Positions 37,172 to 44,940 of a DNA stretch of 64,000 bases are shown piece by piece; the first letter of the stretch is position 1, and each line of letters opens with the position of its first letter. The DNA is taken from assembly GCF_022012415.1 (NCBI RefSeq), contig NZ_JAKLTR010000004.1:186001-250000 (forward strand), written 5' to 3'. Below the pieces are notes generated by a model. It made no database searches, was not told the DNA's origin, and saw nothing but the letters and a program-made list of their open reading frames with translations. This DNA is from Terrimonas ginsenosidimutans. Its GTDB lineage: Bacteria; Bacteroidota; Bacteroidia; Chitinophagales; Chitinophagaceae. The position numbers and the translations under genes were made by a program.

Positions 37172-37258
37172 GTATCGCAGAGGGCGCAAAGAGACCGCAG
37201 AGAGCGCGAAGATAAACTTTGCGCTCTCTGCGGTCTCTTTGCGCCCTCTGCGATACTG
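37172..37258. repeat. Family-B element: perfect 37-bp hairpin
   Basis: The left arm 37172-37208 (AGTATCGCAGAGGGCGC, then AAAGAGACCGCAGAGAGCGC) is exactly complementary to 37222-37258, with a 13-base loop. It lies between the converging usp and LytTR regulator genes and ends about 10 bases from the regulator stop; the outer ACGCCA cap remains on the right only. As RNA it would form a very stable stem in both directions. Confidence 0.92.
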
Positions 37259-37267
37259 TTACGCCAT

Positions 37268-38023
37268 TCAATAATCCATCCACCCCTTCAGCAAATGCGC
37301 TTTATCCCTGCTCACAATGATCTCCGTGTCCGCATTTCCCTTCATCTCCACTTTTAACTTTCCATTGAAATAATTATGCACCTGGCTCACGCCATCAATA
37401 TGAATGATGAATTGCCGGTTCGCCCTGAAAAACTGTTTCGGATTCAATTGCTGCTCTAATTCCTCCATCGTTTGCGGCAGGATCTCGTCTGCCCCATTAT
37501 ACAGCTTCGCTCTCGTGATCTTCAACTCTGAATAAAAGAACACGATATCGCTTACCAGTACAGTCTTATACCCATCACGGAACGGCAATAAGAACCGCCC
37601 CCGATATTCCTTCGGCTGCAGATAATTGATCAGCCCTTCAATCGCCGGCTGCTGAACAGCTGAAGGTATTGTTTCAAACTTCTCAAATGCCGCCGCCAGT
37701 TCTTCCTGCTCCACCGGCTTCAGCAAATAATCAACACTGTTATACTTGAATGCTTTTACTGCATACTCATCATACGCCGTGGTGAAGATGATCGGGGAAT
37801 TGATCGTCGTCTTTTCAAAGATCTCAAAGCTTAACCCATCTGACAAACGCACATCCATCAATACTATATCCGGATGTTCATTCTTACGGAACCAGTCAAC
37901 ACTATCCGATATACTATCCAGCACAGCCACGACCACCGCCTTCGGCCTGATCGTGCGGATCAACCGCAGCAGCCTGTCAGCATTGGGCTTCTCATCTTCT
38001 ATTATCAGTATCGTATTGATCAT
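37268..38023 (-). CDS. LytTR-family response regulator
   Basis: 251 residues. Receiver domain (residues 1-120) with acidic pair EDE near 9-11, phospho-accepting Asp in PDIVLMDVRLSDG near 56, and Lys in DYLLKPVEQEEL. The C-terminal LytTR DNA-binding domain (about 145-250) has FLLPFRDGYKTVLVSDIVFF, LPQTMEELEQQL and FFRANRQFIIHIDGVSQVHN. It overlaps the LytS-type kinase gene by four bases, so the two are translationally coupled and form a two-component pair. Target genes are unknown; LytTR binding sites are not recognisable by eye nearby. Confidence 0.96.
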   Translation of the reverse strand: MINTILIIEDEKPNADRLLRLIRTIRPKAVVVAVLDSISDSVDWFRKNEHPDIVLMDVRLSDGLSFEIFEKTTINSPIIFTTAYDEYAVKAFKYNSVDYLLKPVEQEELAAAFEKFETIPSAVQQPAIEGLINYLQPKEYRGRFLLPFRDGYKTVLVSDIVFFYSELKITRAKLYNGADEILPQTMEELEQQLNPKQFFRANRQFIIHIDGVSQVHNYFNGKLKVEMKGNADTEIIVSRDKAHLLKGWMDY

Positions 38024-39111
38024 GCTTTGATAAGAGGAATGGTTACCTGGAAAATATTTTCGTCTTTATAGATCTCCGGCTGGCGTTGTGACAGAAGATC
38101 GTATCTCCTCACAATGTTTCGTATTCCAATACCGGAAGAATCCAGCGGCTTTTCGATCGGCCTCAGGGCATTCTCCACTACCAGTTCATTTTTTTCGGTA
38201 GTATAGATCCTGATCCTTAGCGGATCTTTCTTACTCGTTTTATTATGTTTTAATGCATTTTCCACCAGCAACTGCAGCGTAAGCGGAGGCATGTACAAAT
38301 TCCGGCTGTCTGCACTTACATTGATCTCAAAGATCACGCCTTCGCCGATCCTGTTTTTGATCAGGAACATATAAGCGTCGAGAAACTTCAGTTCATCTTC
38401 CAGCAAGGTTGTATTCTTCCTGGAGCTGACCAGCATGTAGCGGTAGATCTTCGAAAAATTCTCTGCGTATTCATAGCCGAGCTGCTGGCTTTCGAGAATG
38501 AGTTCCGAAAGAACACTGAGATTATTAAATACAAAATGGGGGTCGATCTGGAGTTTCAATGCCTGTAACTCTGCTTCCATGGCGACTTCATTCAACTCAG
38601 CTGCTTTGATGGCGGTATTCTTCCAGTTCACGATCAGGTAATTGCCGGTATTAATGGCGATCATCATAAACGCGATCATCGAGCTTACCACCACCCATTG
38701 CAGCATGCCACGATTACGCTCAATAATATAGTTAGGGCGAATGGTAAAAAGCCTGTCATCCGGAGGAAAGAAATAACAAACGACACTGATAATGCCGATG
38801 ATGATAAAAACAGCCAGCATATTGAAACCAGCTTCCGCAATCAATCTCCTGCCCGGCCGTTCCGTCCAGGGAAGATGATCGTTCAATTTATTGCCGATCC
38901 GGATACTGGCCTCTGAAACAAGAATACAGAAAACCAGGGTGATCGTCCATTCAAGGATCATATCCGACAGGCTGCGCTCGAAATAGACCTGCCAGAAATA
39001 TGCATAAGGATCGAGGATGAAGGAGATCAGGTACGACAAAAAGAAAGCTGAAACGATGAAGAGGATCCGCCTGTACTTGTTGTTTAAAAATGTGTCTTTC
39101 CTGGTAGCCAT
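38020..39111 (-). CDS. LytS-type sensor histidine kinase
   Basis: 363 residues from the ATG at 39111 (MATRKDTFLNNKYR); an upstream start at 39144 would add 11 residues. Four hydrophobic segments lie in the first 165 residues (ILFIVSAFFLSYLISFIL, WTITLVFCILVSEASI, MLAVFIIIGIISVVCYFF, VVVSSMIAFMMIAINTGNYL). The His_kinase domain (PF06580 type) follows with LKLQIDPHFVFNNLSVLSEL near 185-205, and an ATPase domain with LLVENALKHN and GIGIRNIVRRYDLL. No extracytoplasmic sensor domain is present, so the signal is probably sensed in or at the membrane. It is coupled to the downstream LytTR regulator. Confidence 0.95.
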   Translation of the reverse strand: MATRKDTFLNNKYRRILFIVSAFFLSYLISFILDPYAYFWQVYFERSLSDMILEWTITLVFCILVSEASIRIGNKLNDHLPWTERPGRRLIAEAGFNMLAVFIIIGIISVVCYFFPPDDRLFTIRPNYIIERNRGMLQWVVVSSMIAFMMIAINTGNYLIVNWKNTAIKAAELNEVAMEAELQALKLQIDPHFVFNNLSVLSELILESQQLGYEYAENFSKIYRYMLVSSRKNTTLLEDELKFLDAYMFLIKNRIGEGVIFEINVSADSRNLYMPPLTLQLLVENALKHNKTSKKDPLRIRIYTTEKNELVVENALRPIEKPLDSSGIGIRNIVRRYDLLSQRQPEIYKDENIFQVTIPLIKA

Positions 39112-39632
39112 GAATTCCTGCAAAATTGACCAATAATAGGGCAAAAGGCGGAATTTTCTGTCCTAAACGTAAATATCGGGGACCGAATGTCGGATTCCGG
39201 GGACTGAGTCCGTTTCCGCCGCATCCGTAAGGATTTCATCGCCCGAATGGGCTCAATAAAATTTCATTCTACCCATCACGAACATCCCTGTTCATTTCGC
39301 TTTACCCTGCTCCCTCAGCCACAATCATCACCTCGATCTCTTCAGCTTTCATATTGTCCTTCCACTCTTAAAAGTTGCACAAGCTGATGATCCATCGTTC
39401 AGGGCGTACTTAAGCTATGTATCTGTACTATATCTCCGGTCTGTGGGTGGGGTTGTCGCGTATCGTAAGCGTAGTTGTCGCGTATACCAGGCGTAGTTGT
39501 CGCGTATAAGTAACCACATGCGGTCTTTTAGCCGTTTGTCCCGGTGTCTTCCGGCAGGCTGGAATGGATAGCTTAAAAAAACGCCTTTATTCCGTTTAAA
39601 TTCAATGAATTGCAACAATGAGCAACTTTGTC
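39112..39632. other. 521-bp gene-free stretch with 22-bp direct repeats
   Basis: Between the divergent start of lytS and the end of the GldM-C-like gene. Apart from three direct repeats at 39452-39507 nothing is recognisable; small open frames here look random. It probably includes the lytS promoter. Confidence 0.6.
39452..39507. repeat. Three direct repeats at exact 22-bp spacing
   Basis: GTTGTCGCGTAT occurs at 39452, 39474 and 39496. The two intervals (CGTAAGCGTA and ACCAGGCGTA) also share GCGTA, so the unit is GTTGTCGCGTATnnnnnGCGTA. The 22-bp period is about two helical turns, which puts the copies on the same DNA face. Confidence 0.85.
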
Positions 39633-40280
39633 TCACTTTATATATACGGTGAACGGCTCAAATTTCTGCCCCCGTCCGTCCCTGCAAAATACCCGGATCT
39701 CGTCGAAAAACAATTTATCTCCTGGCTTAAGTTTCCGGATCAAAGTGATCATCTTCTCCGTCAGACGGTTTTCTTCGCCGCCCGTTTGCTCAAGCAACTC
39801 TTCGCCATTGCTATCGGTTATCTTCAGCATGAAGCTGCTGATATCGCAGTCAGACTTGAATTGGCTACCAGGATAGAAGGTTTCCAATTGTGGGTTGGCA
39901 ATGATAACGCCAACTGATAAATTACTATCTGCCGCAGCCATCAGCCTGGCCTTCGGGCGTGACAGGAGTACAGAACGGAACACTTTACTGGTCAGCAACC
40001 GCCTGTCGCCTTGTACTTTTCTGTAAACATCCACTTTAACAGTTCCGGGTGTATGTACCATCGCATAATAACGGCCATTTGATCCCTCAGCGTCTTTTCC
40101 CCCGACAACAACCTCCATATTCTGCCTCTCAGAGACACCTTCTACTGCCAGATCATTCACCACGCCGATATAAATAATATCCATGGCTGGATCCGTTAAT
40201 GAAAGGTTCTTGAGTTCAGGTTGGGCAGAAAATGACACGGCAAAAAACAGCGATGAAATGCTGAAGAGAATCCCATTCAT
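39633..40280 (-). CDS. Secreted GldM-C-like domain protein
   Basis: 215 residues with a signal peptide (MNGILFSISSLFFAVSFSAQ). The rest resembles the C-terminal immunoglobulin-like domains of gliding/T9SS protein GldM: MDIIYIGVVNDLAVEGVSER, the YYAMVHTPGTVKVDVYRKV strand pair, VFRSVLLSRPKARLM, and the end LKPGDKLFFDEIRVFCRDG. GldM itself is over 500 residues and has an N-terminal TM helix; here only the periplasmic end-domain is present. There are no other gld genes nearby. A binding partner in the periplasm is possible, but the role is unknown. Confidence 0.7.
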   Translation of the reverse strand: MNGILFSISSLFFAVSFSAQPELKNLSLTDPAMDIIYIGVVNDLAVEGVSERQNMEVVVGGKDAEGSNGRYYAMVHTPGTVKVDVYRKVQGDRRLLTSKVFRSVLLSRPKARLMAAADSNLSVGVIIANPQLETFYPGSQFKSDCDISSFMLKITDSNGEELLEQTGGEENRLTEKMITLIRKLKPGDKLFFDEIRVFCRDGRGQKFEPFTVYIK

Positions 40281-40548
40281 AAAATGGCAGGTTTAAGTGT
40301 TTACAAAAAAGGTGACGTCTTAAACCCTTTATGTGATATGATCATTGGAAAATTTAACATGGACGGATTGGGTATTTGCAGATATTTAATCCGACTATAA
40401 AGAGGTTAAATAGTACAAAGATCTTTGGCGTACCTGGGATTTCCCTCGCGTTAATCCTACAACCGCAAAAGTGCCCGATCGTACCGTTTTTAAAGAACTG
40501 TACATGTCGCAAACGCGGGACGGGCATACCATTTGTTCTCTCACCCTT

Positions 40549-41352
40549 ATGACACCCGCCAACAAGATCTGGATCGGTACTTCCAACGTAGTCGTTCCCG
40601 GTAATAAAACAACTTTCCCACCCGTCTTTCAGCAATCAAGCCGGCTGCATTACTATGCCAGCATCTTTAACAGTGTCGAGATCAATAGCTCTTTTTATAA
40701 AATCCCACAGGAAAAAACGTATGAAAAATGGGCAACAGAAGTGCCTCCATCATTTCGCTTTTCTATAAAACTCACGAAAGAAGCCAGTCATGCAAAAAAC
40801 CTGGAATGGAATGAAGAAGCTGTTGAAAAGTTCATGCAAACAGCTAAGGGCCTCGGTAATAAAAAAGGAAGCCTCCTTATTCAATTTCCCGGAAAGATCA
40901 CGCTTGATCATTTCAATGAAGTGCAGCGGATCCTTGAAAAGATAAGCACCCTGGATTATGACCATTCATGGCATAAAGCGGTAGAGTTCCGGAACAACAG
41001 CTGGTACATCAGCGAAACCCGGGAACTGCTGAATGAGTTCTCCGCAGGAATGGTATTACATGATCATCCCAAGGCGAAGATGAATGAAGTGAAAGACAAG
41101 GCAGACTTTGTATACCTGCGGTATCATGGACCGAAAGGAGATTATAGAGATTCATACAGCGATGTTTTTCTGGAGCAGCAGGCTTCGCAAATTAAAGATT
41201 GGCTGAAAGATGGGAGAACGGTATATGCGTATTTCAATAATACGATAGGCAATGCGTTTGAAAATGCAAAACACTTACAGCATCTGCTAACCTCAAAAAA
41301 TGATAAAAACTCCAGTATCGCAAAGCACGCAAAGGGCCGCAAAGCACGCTAA
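40549..41352 (+). CDS. DUF72-family protein
   Basis: 267 residues from ATG 40549 (MTPANKIWIGTSNVV), which best fits the family opening KxxIGTSG; an ATG at 40504 and a GTG at 40471 are in-frame alternatives. DUF72 marks are YYASIFNSVEINSSFYKIP, RFSIKLTKEASH, GSLLIQFPGKI, VEFRNNSWY, FVYLRYHGPKGDYRDSY and TVYAYFNNTIGNAFENA. The family has a TIM-barrel fold and unknown activity. The last 13 residues (SSIAKHAKGRKAR) and the stop codon are encoded by the left arm of a family-B repeat, so the natural C-terminus, likely ending near HLLTSKN, has been changed by the repeat. Confidence 0.92.
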   Translation: MTPANKIWIGTSNVVVPGNKTTFPPVFQQSSRLHYYASIFNSVEINSSFYKIPQEKTYEKWATEVPPSFRFSIKLTKEASHAKNLEWNEEAVEKFMQTAKGLGNKKGSLLIQFPGKITLDHFNEVQRILEKISTLDYDHSWHKAVEFRNNSWYISETRELLNEFSAGMVLHDHPKAKMNEVKDKADFVYLRYHGPKGDYRDSYSDVFLEQQASQIKDWLKDGRTVYAYFNNTIGNAFENAKHLQHLLTSKNDKNSSIAKHAKGRKAR

Positions 41353-41477
41353 GGAGGTCTTTGCGTGCTTTGCGGCCCTTTGCGTGCTTTGCGCCCCTTT
41401 GCGTTCTTTGCGGGTCCTTTGCGTTCTCTTGTGCTCCTTTGCGTTCTTGGCGGGCCCTTTGCGTTCTTTGCGATACT
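41313..41477. repeat. Family-B element with expanded right arm
   Basis: Left end AGTATCGCAAAGCACGC, right end CTTTGCGATACT. The left arm (about 40 bases) pairs with CTTTGCGTGCTTTGCGGCCC, then the right side continues with further CTTTGCG words (CTTTGCGTT, CTTTGCGGG, CCTTTGCGTT and so on, about ten in all) that have no partner. It looks as if the right arm was lengthened by tandem duplication. It lies at the convergent DUF72/GH36 junction and includes the end of the DUF72 gene. Confidence 0.88.
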
Positions 41478-41496
41478 AAATAACGCCGATCGAAGA

Positions 41497-43677
41497 TCAA
41501 ACCCTTTCCACCACTAACACCACGCTATTCCTTCCCTGCCTCACTGCCGGATTAAATCCAATCTTCATCAAGAATTCGCCCGTATAAGTTCTAGCAGCAT
41601 CGATAGCCGACCTCGAACCCGGTAAAACATTCACCTCACGGATCCTGTACTGACCGCCGGCATCCAGCCCTTTCAACTTCACCGGCATCACCGACCCCTG
41701 ACCATACCGGTTATTCACGAGATAATTGAACACCACTGCCTTGCTTTTCTGCTGATCAACATACATCACCGAAGCCACCGGCTCTTTCCATGGATCAGAT
41801 AAACGATACTGATCACCATGCCAGATCACGTTCTTTACAGAATCATACACCCGCACCGACTGCTGCGCCAGCGCAAGCTCCTTCTCCGGCAATTTACTGA
41901 TCACAATATCAAAACCCATTTTACCCATCATCGCCACATCGATCCGGTATTTCAACGGTTGCTTGCCCCATTCAGTAACATGGTTCGAAGACGCCATGGC
42001 CGGGAAGAAATAAGAATACTCCCACTGCATATAGATACGCTCCAGTGGATCTGTATTGTCACTCGGCCAGTATTCTGTGAAATACTGCAACGCCCCATAG
42101 TCAACACGTCCGCCACCGCCCGAACACAGCATCAGCGGGATCGTTGGATATTTCGCACGGATCCGCTGCAACACTTTATACAAGCCCCGCACATACTCGA
42201 TATACAGATGTTGCTGATTGGTCAAAAAAGCAGAATGCGCATTATAGATAACCGCATTGCAATCCCATTTGATATAAGCCAGCGTAGGATTCTTTGTCAG
42301 CAGATCATCCACCACACCAAATACAAAATTCTGTACTGTTGGGTTCGTCAGATCAAGCACCAGTTGGTTGCGGAAATAATGCTCCGGTCTGCCGGGTTGT
42401 TTGATCACCCAGTCAGGATGTTTCTCATACAACTCGCTCTTCGGATTGACCATCTCCGGTTCTATCCAGATCCCGAACTTCACGCCATTATTTGTCGCTT
42501 CTTTGACAAGGTAAGAAATACCGTTCGGCAGTTTCTTTGTATTCTCTTTCCAGTCGCCCAACCCTGCATGATCATCATTCCTCGGATACTTATTAGCGAA
42601 CCATCCATCATCCAGCAGGAAGAGATCAACACCCAGCTTCTTCGTATCTTTTAATAAGTCCGCCAGCTTTTGTTCGTTGAAATCAAAATAGGTCGCTTCC
42701 CAGTTATTCAGCAACGTCATTCTTGATCCATGTCCATCCACCATTCCAAACTCTCTTGCCCAGTTGTGCAGGTTGCGGCTGGCCAATCCTTTTCCTTTAG
42801 ATGAAAATGTATACAGGAATTTCGCTGTTTCAAATTCTTCATTGGGTTTCAATGTATACGCAGACTGAAAATTGCTGATCCCTGCTGTCAAACGAAGATT
42901 ATCACGGTTATCCAGTTCAAGATCTACTTTGAAATTTCCTGTCCATGATACAGAACCCACCAACACATCACCGTCATCTTCTGTTGCAGGTTTACCCATA
43001 GACACCATGAACAATGGCGGCTGGAACAGGTTTGCCCTTGCACCCAGTTTCGTATCGAGTGTTTTGATACCATGTGTGAGCTTTGCTTCTTCCGGCTGCA
43101 TCTCACGGGCCCATTCACCATGATAATTTCTAAGCCAGAATTCTGGTGCGCGGAAATACAGATTGGCGGAAGCGAATTTGGTCAGCACAACAGGCTTCTT
43201 CTCCGTATGACTGATCGTGTTCCAGATCTCCACCACATCCTGGTCGGCATATGTTTTATAGAACAGTTTTACCTGGAATGGATAAACACGATCTTTTAAA
43301 ATGATCGTTGTTAGTGTTGCACCCTTCCCGATGTTTTCGCTGTTATGCGAAACATAAGCGAGATCTAGACTGGTATTGCCATCAGCATGTACCGCAGAAA
43401 TGGCGGGCTCAAACAGATCTTTTGAACCGGCTGAACTATAGGCAGCATCTGCAACACCGGTGTATTCTTCTCCCTGCCGGTACATCGAAAGCACTTTCGC
43501 ATATTCAGCCGTATTACCCAGCTTCTCACCAAAATAAATAGTGTTCACATTTTTCTGTGCATCCACCTGGAGAACCAGCGCATTATTTTTTGTCAGTAAG
43601 GGAATGGTCTGTTGGCCGGCTGCAATAAGCGAAAAAAACGATGCACTTAACAAAGAAAAGAAACGTAACATACGCAT
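41497..43677 (-). CDS. GH36 alpha-galactosidase, exported
   Basis: 726 residues with a signal peptide (MRMLRFFSLLSASFFSLIAAGQ). An N-terminal beta-supersandwich (residues about 30-315) is followed by the barrel: LLNNWEATYFDFNE, DLFLLDDGWFANKYPRNDDH, GIWIEPEMVNPKSELYEKHP, YIKWDCNAVIYNAH with nucleophile D472, MLCSGGGGRVDYGAL, and YWPSDNTDPLERI with the acid Asp near 540. A small beta domain ends the protein. It hydrolyses alpha-galactosyl ends of oligosaccharides in the periplasm. It is the last gene of the leftward locus headed by the DUF5107-TPR protein, and gives the best clue that the locus handles alpha-galactosides. Confidence 0.96.
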   Translation of the reverse strand: MRMLRFFSLLSASFFSLIAAGQQTIPLLTKNNALVLQVDAQKNVNTIYFGEKLGNTAEYAKVLSMYRQGEEYTGVADAAYSSAGSKDLFEPAISAVHADGNTSLDLAYVSHNSENIGKGATLTTIILKDRVYPFQVKLFYKTYADQDVVEIWNTISHTEKKPVVLTKFASANLYFRAPEFWLRNYHGEWAREMQPEEAKLTHGIKTLDTKLGARANLFQPPLFMVSMGKPATEDDGDVLVGSVSWTGNFKVDLELDNRDNLRLTAGISNFQSAYTLKPNEEFETAKFLYTFSSKGKGLASRNLHNWAREFGMVDGHGSRMTLLNNWEATYFDFNEQKLADLLKDTKKLGVDLFLLDDGWFANKYPRNDDHAGLGDWKENTKKLPNGISYLVKEATNNGVKFGIWIEPEMVNPKSELYEKHPDWVIKQPGRPEHYFRNQLVLDLTNPTVQNFVFGVVDDLLTKNPTLAYIKWDCNAVIYNAHSAFLTNQQHLYIEYVRGLYKVLQRIRAKYPTIPLMLCSGGGGRVDYGALQYFTEYWPSDNTDPLERIYMQWEYSYFFPAMASSNHVTEWGKQPLKYRIDVAMMGKMGFDIVISKLPEKELALAQQSVRVYDSVKNVIWHGDQYRLSDPWKEPVASVMYVDQQKSKAVVFNYLVNNRYGQGSVMPVKLKGLDAGGQYRIREVNVLPGSRSAIDAARTYTGEFLMKIGFNPAVRQGRNSVVLVVERV

Positions 43678-43714
43678 GATTTAAGATCTGAGATTGTATA
43701 AATGTATCCCGGTA

Positions 43715-44761
43715 TTACTCAACCAGGAATTCATAGGCAGTGAATGACCGGTATTCTTCTCCCGGTCTCAGTATTGTTGACGGAAATTTCGCATGATTTG
43801 GGGAATCAGGCCAAGCCTGTGTTTCAAGCGCAACAGCTCCATGTTTTATGTAAGGAATTTCGTGTGCACCGGTGATCTCTCCTTTCCACCAGTTGGCTGT
43901 ATACACCTGCATTCCCGGCTGATCGGTGTATACGTTCATTATCCGGCCACTTAACCCATGTTTTAAAGTTGCCGCTTTAAATTTCGATTTATCAAATGCC
44001 TGTGTTCCCGGAGGGCTGTCACGCAGCACATAATTATGATCATATCCCATGTCTGCTCCAAACTCTTCAATGCCTTCTCCTATTTGTTTTGCAACACGGA
44101 AATCAAGCGCCGTCCCTTCCACTTTTCGAACCTCACCGCTCGAGGTGTTTGTTTCATTCTTGACGGTATAGCTATCGGCAACGATCTGTAGCGTGTGATC
44201 AAGGATCGCCGGATCTTGAAAACCAGACAGGTTAAAATAACTGTGATTGGTGAGGTTGACGATCGTTGGCTTATCGGTCTCCGCACTGTATTCGATCAGC
44301 AAAGTATTATTGTCGGCAAGTGAATATTTCACGGTCGCACGAAGAGTGCCAGGGTAACCTTCTTCACCATCTGCACTGAGATAACTGAAGGTGACCGAGC
44401 TGGAAGATGCATTGTCTACCTGCCAGATCTTTCTATCAAACCCTTCCCAGCCGCCATGAAGCTGGTTCACTTTTTCATTCAGCGAAAGCTGGTACACTTC
44501 ACCATCGAGCTCAAACTTTGCCCCGGAGATCCGGTTTGCAAACCGTCCCACCACTGAACCGAAATAAGGATGAAGGCCCAGGTATTCTTCCGGCTTTGAA
44601 AATCCGGCAACGATATTAGCGGTTTTGCCGGTTCGGTCCGGTGCCTCCACGCTTACCACTGTTGCTCCGTAATTCAGCAGTACAACACGGATAATGCCAT
44701 TATCTATTGTGAAGGTTTCGAACCCTGTTGGAGCATGCTGTTTGTCGTTCGTTTCATTCAT
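43715..44761 (-). CDS. galM: Aldose 1-epimerase (galactose mutarotase)
   Basis: 348 residues from ATG 44761 (MNETNDKQHAPTGF); the frame is open upstream to 44887, but that part translates the family-A repeat and an unlikely Cys-rich stretch. GalM features are LNYGATVVSVEAPDRTG, GSVVGRFANRISGAKFELDG, QLHGGWEGFDRKIW with the substrate His, NLTNHSYFNLSG with the catalytic His, MGYDHNYVLRD, and the catalytic Glu near the end in HGAVALETQAWPDSPNH. There is no clear signal peptide, so it is probably cytoplasmic, converting beta- to alpha-D-galactose or a similar sugar after import by the adjacent porter. It lies between the porter and GH36 genes of the second sugar locus. Confidence 0.95.
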   Translation of the reverse strand: MNETNDKQHAPTGFETFTIDNGIIRVVLLNYGATVVSVEAPDRTGKTANIVAGFSKPEEYLGLHPYFGSVVGRFANRISGAKFELDGEVYQLSLNEKVNQLHGGWEGFDRKIWQVDNASSSSVTFSYLSADGEEGYPGTLRATVKYSLADNNTLLIEYSAETDKPTIVNLTNHSYFNLSGFQDPAILDHTLQIVADSYTVKNETNTSSGEVRKVEGTALDFRVAKQIGEGIEEFGADMGYDHNYVLRDSPPGTQAFDKSKFKAATLKHGLSGRIMNVYTDQPGMQVYTANWWKGEITGAHEIPYIKHGAVALETQAWPDSPNHAKFPSTILRPGEEYRSFTAYEFLVE

Positions 44762-44820
44762 AGGAACTAAATTACAGGTAAGCGGGCAATCCTCCTCGTG
44801 TTGGCAGCATTTAATAGCAT

Positions 44821-44940
44821 CGGCGTAAAAGGAACGCAGCGGACACGGCGATGCGCGGCGAGCGCAACGAATTAAAATATCTTCCACGGCTGTTTTGCGG
44901 CGTCCGTTGCGTATCGCCGCTTCCGCCGCGTTCCTTTTAA
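44821..44940. repeat. Family-A palindromic element touching a stop codon
   Basis: Left end CGGCGTAAAAGGAACGCAGC, right end GCCGCGTTCCTTTTAA, centre CCACGGCTGTTTTGC. The right end includes the TAA stop (44937-44939) of the upstream-transcribed sugar porter, so the normal TACGCCA cap is absent there. It sits inside the leftward operon between the porter and galM. Confidence 0.85.

Noticed and set aside
39452-39507. Possible CRISPR array
   Set aside because: Only three 12-base repeats with 10-base intervals that themselves share GCGTA; no cas genes and no spacer-like unique sequence.
41313-41477. Possible tRNA or structured ncRNA
   Set aside because: The structure is an arm-to-arm palindrome of CTTTGCG words, not a cloverleaf, and belongs to the repeat family seen elsewhere.
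44762-44887. N-terminal extension of the aldose epimerase
   Set aside because: The upstream codons translate part of a palindromic repeat and a Cys-rich stretch; GalM family starts agree with 44761.
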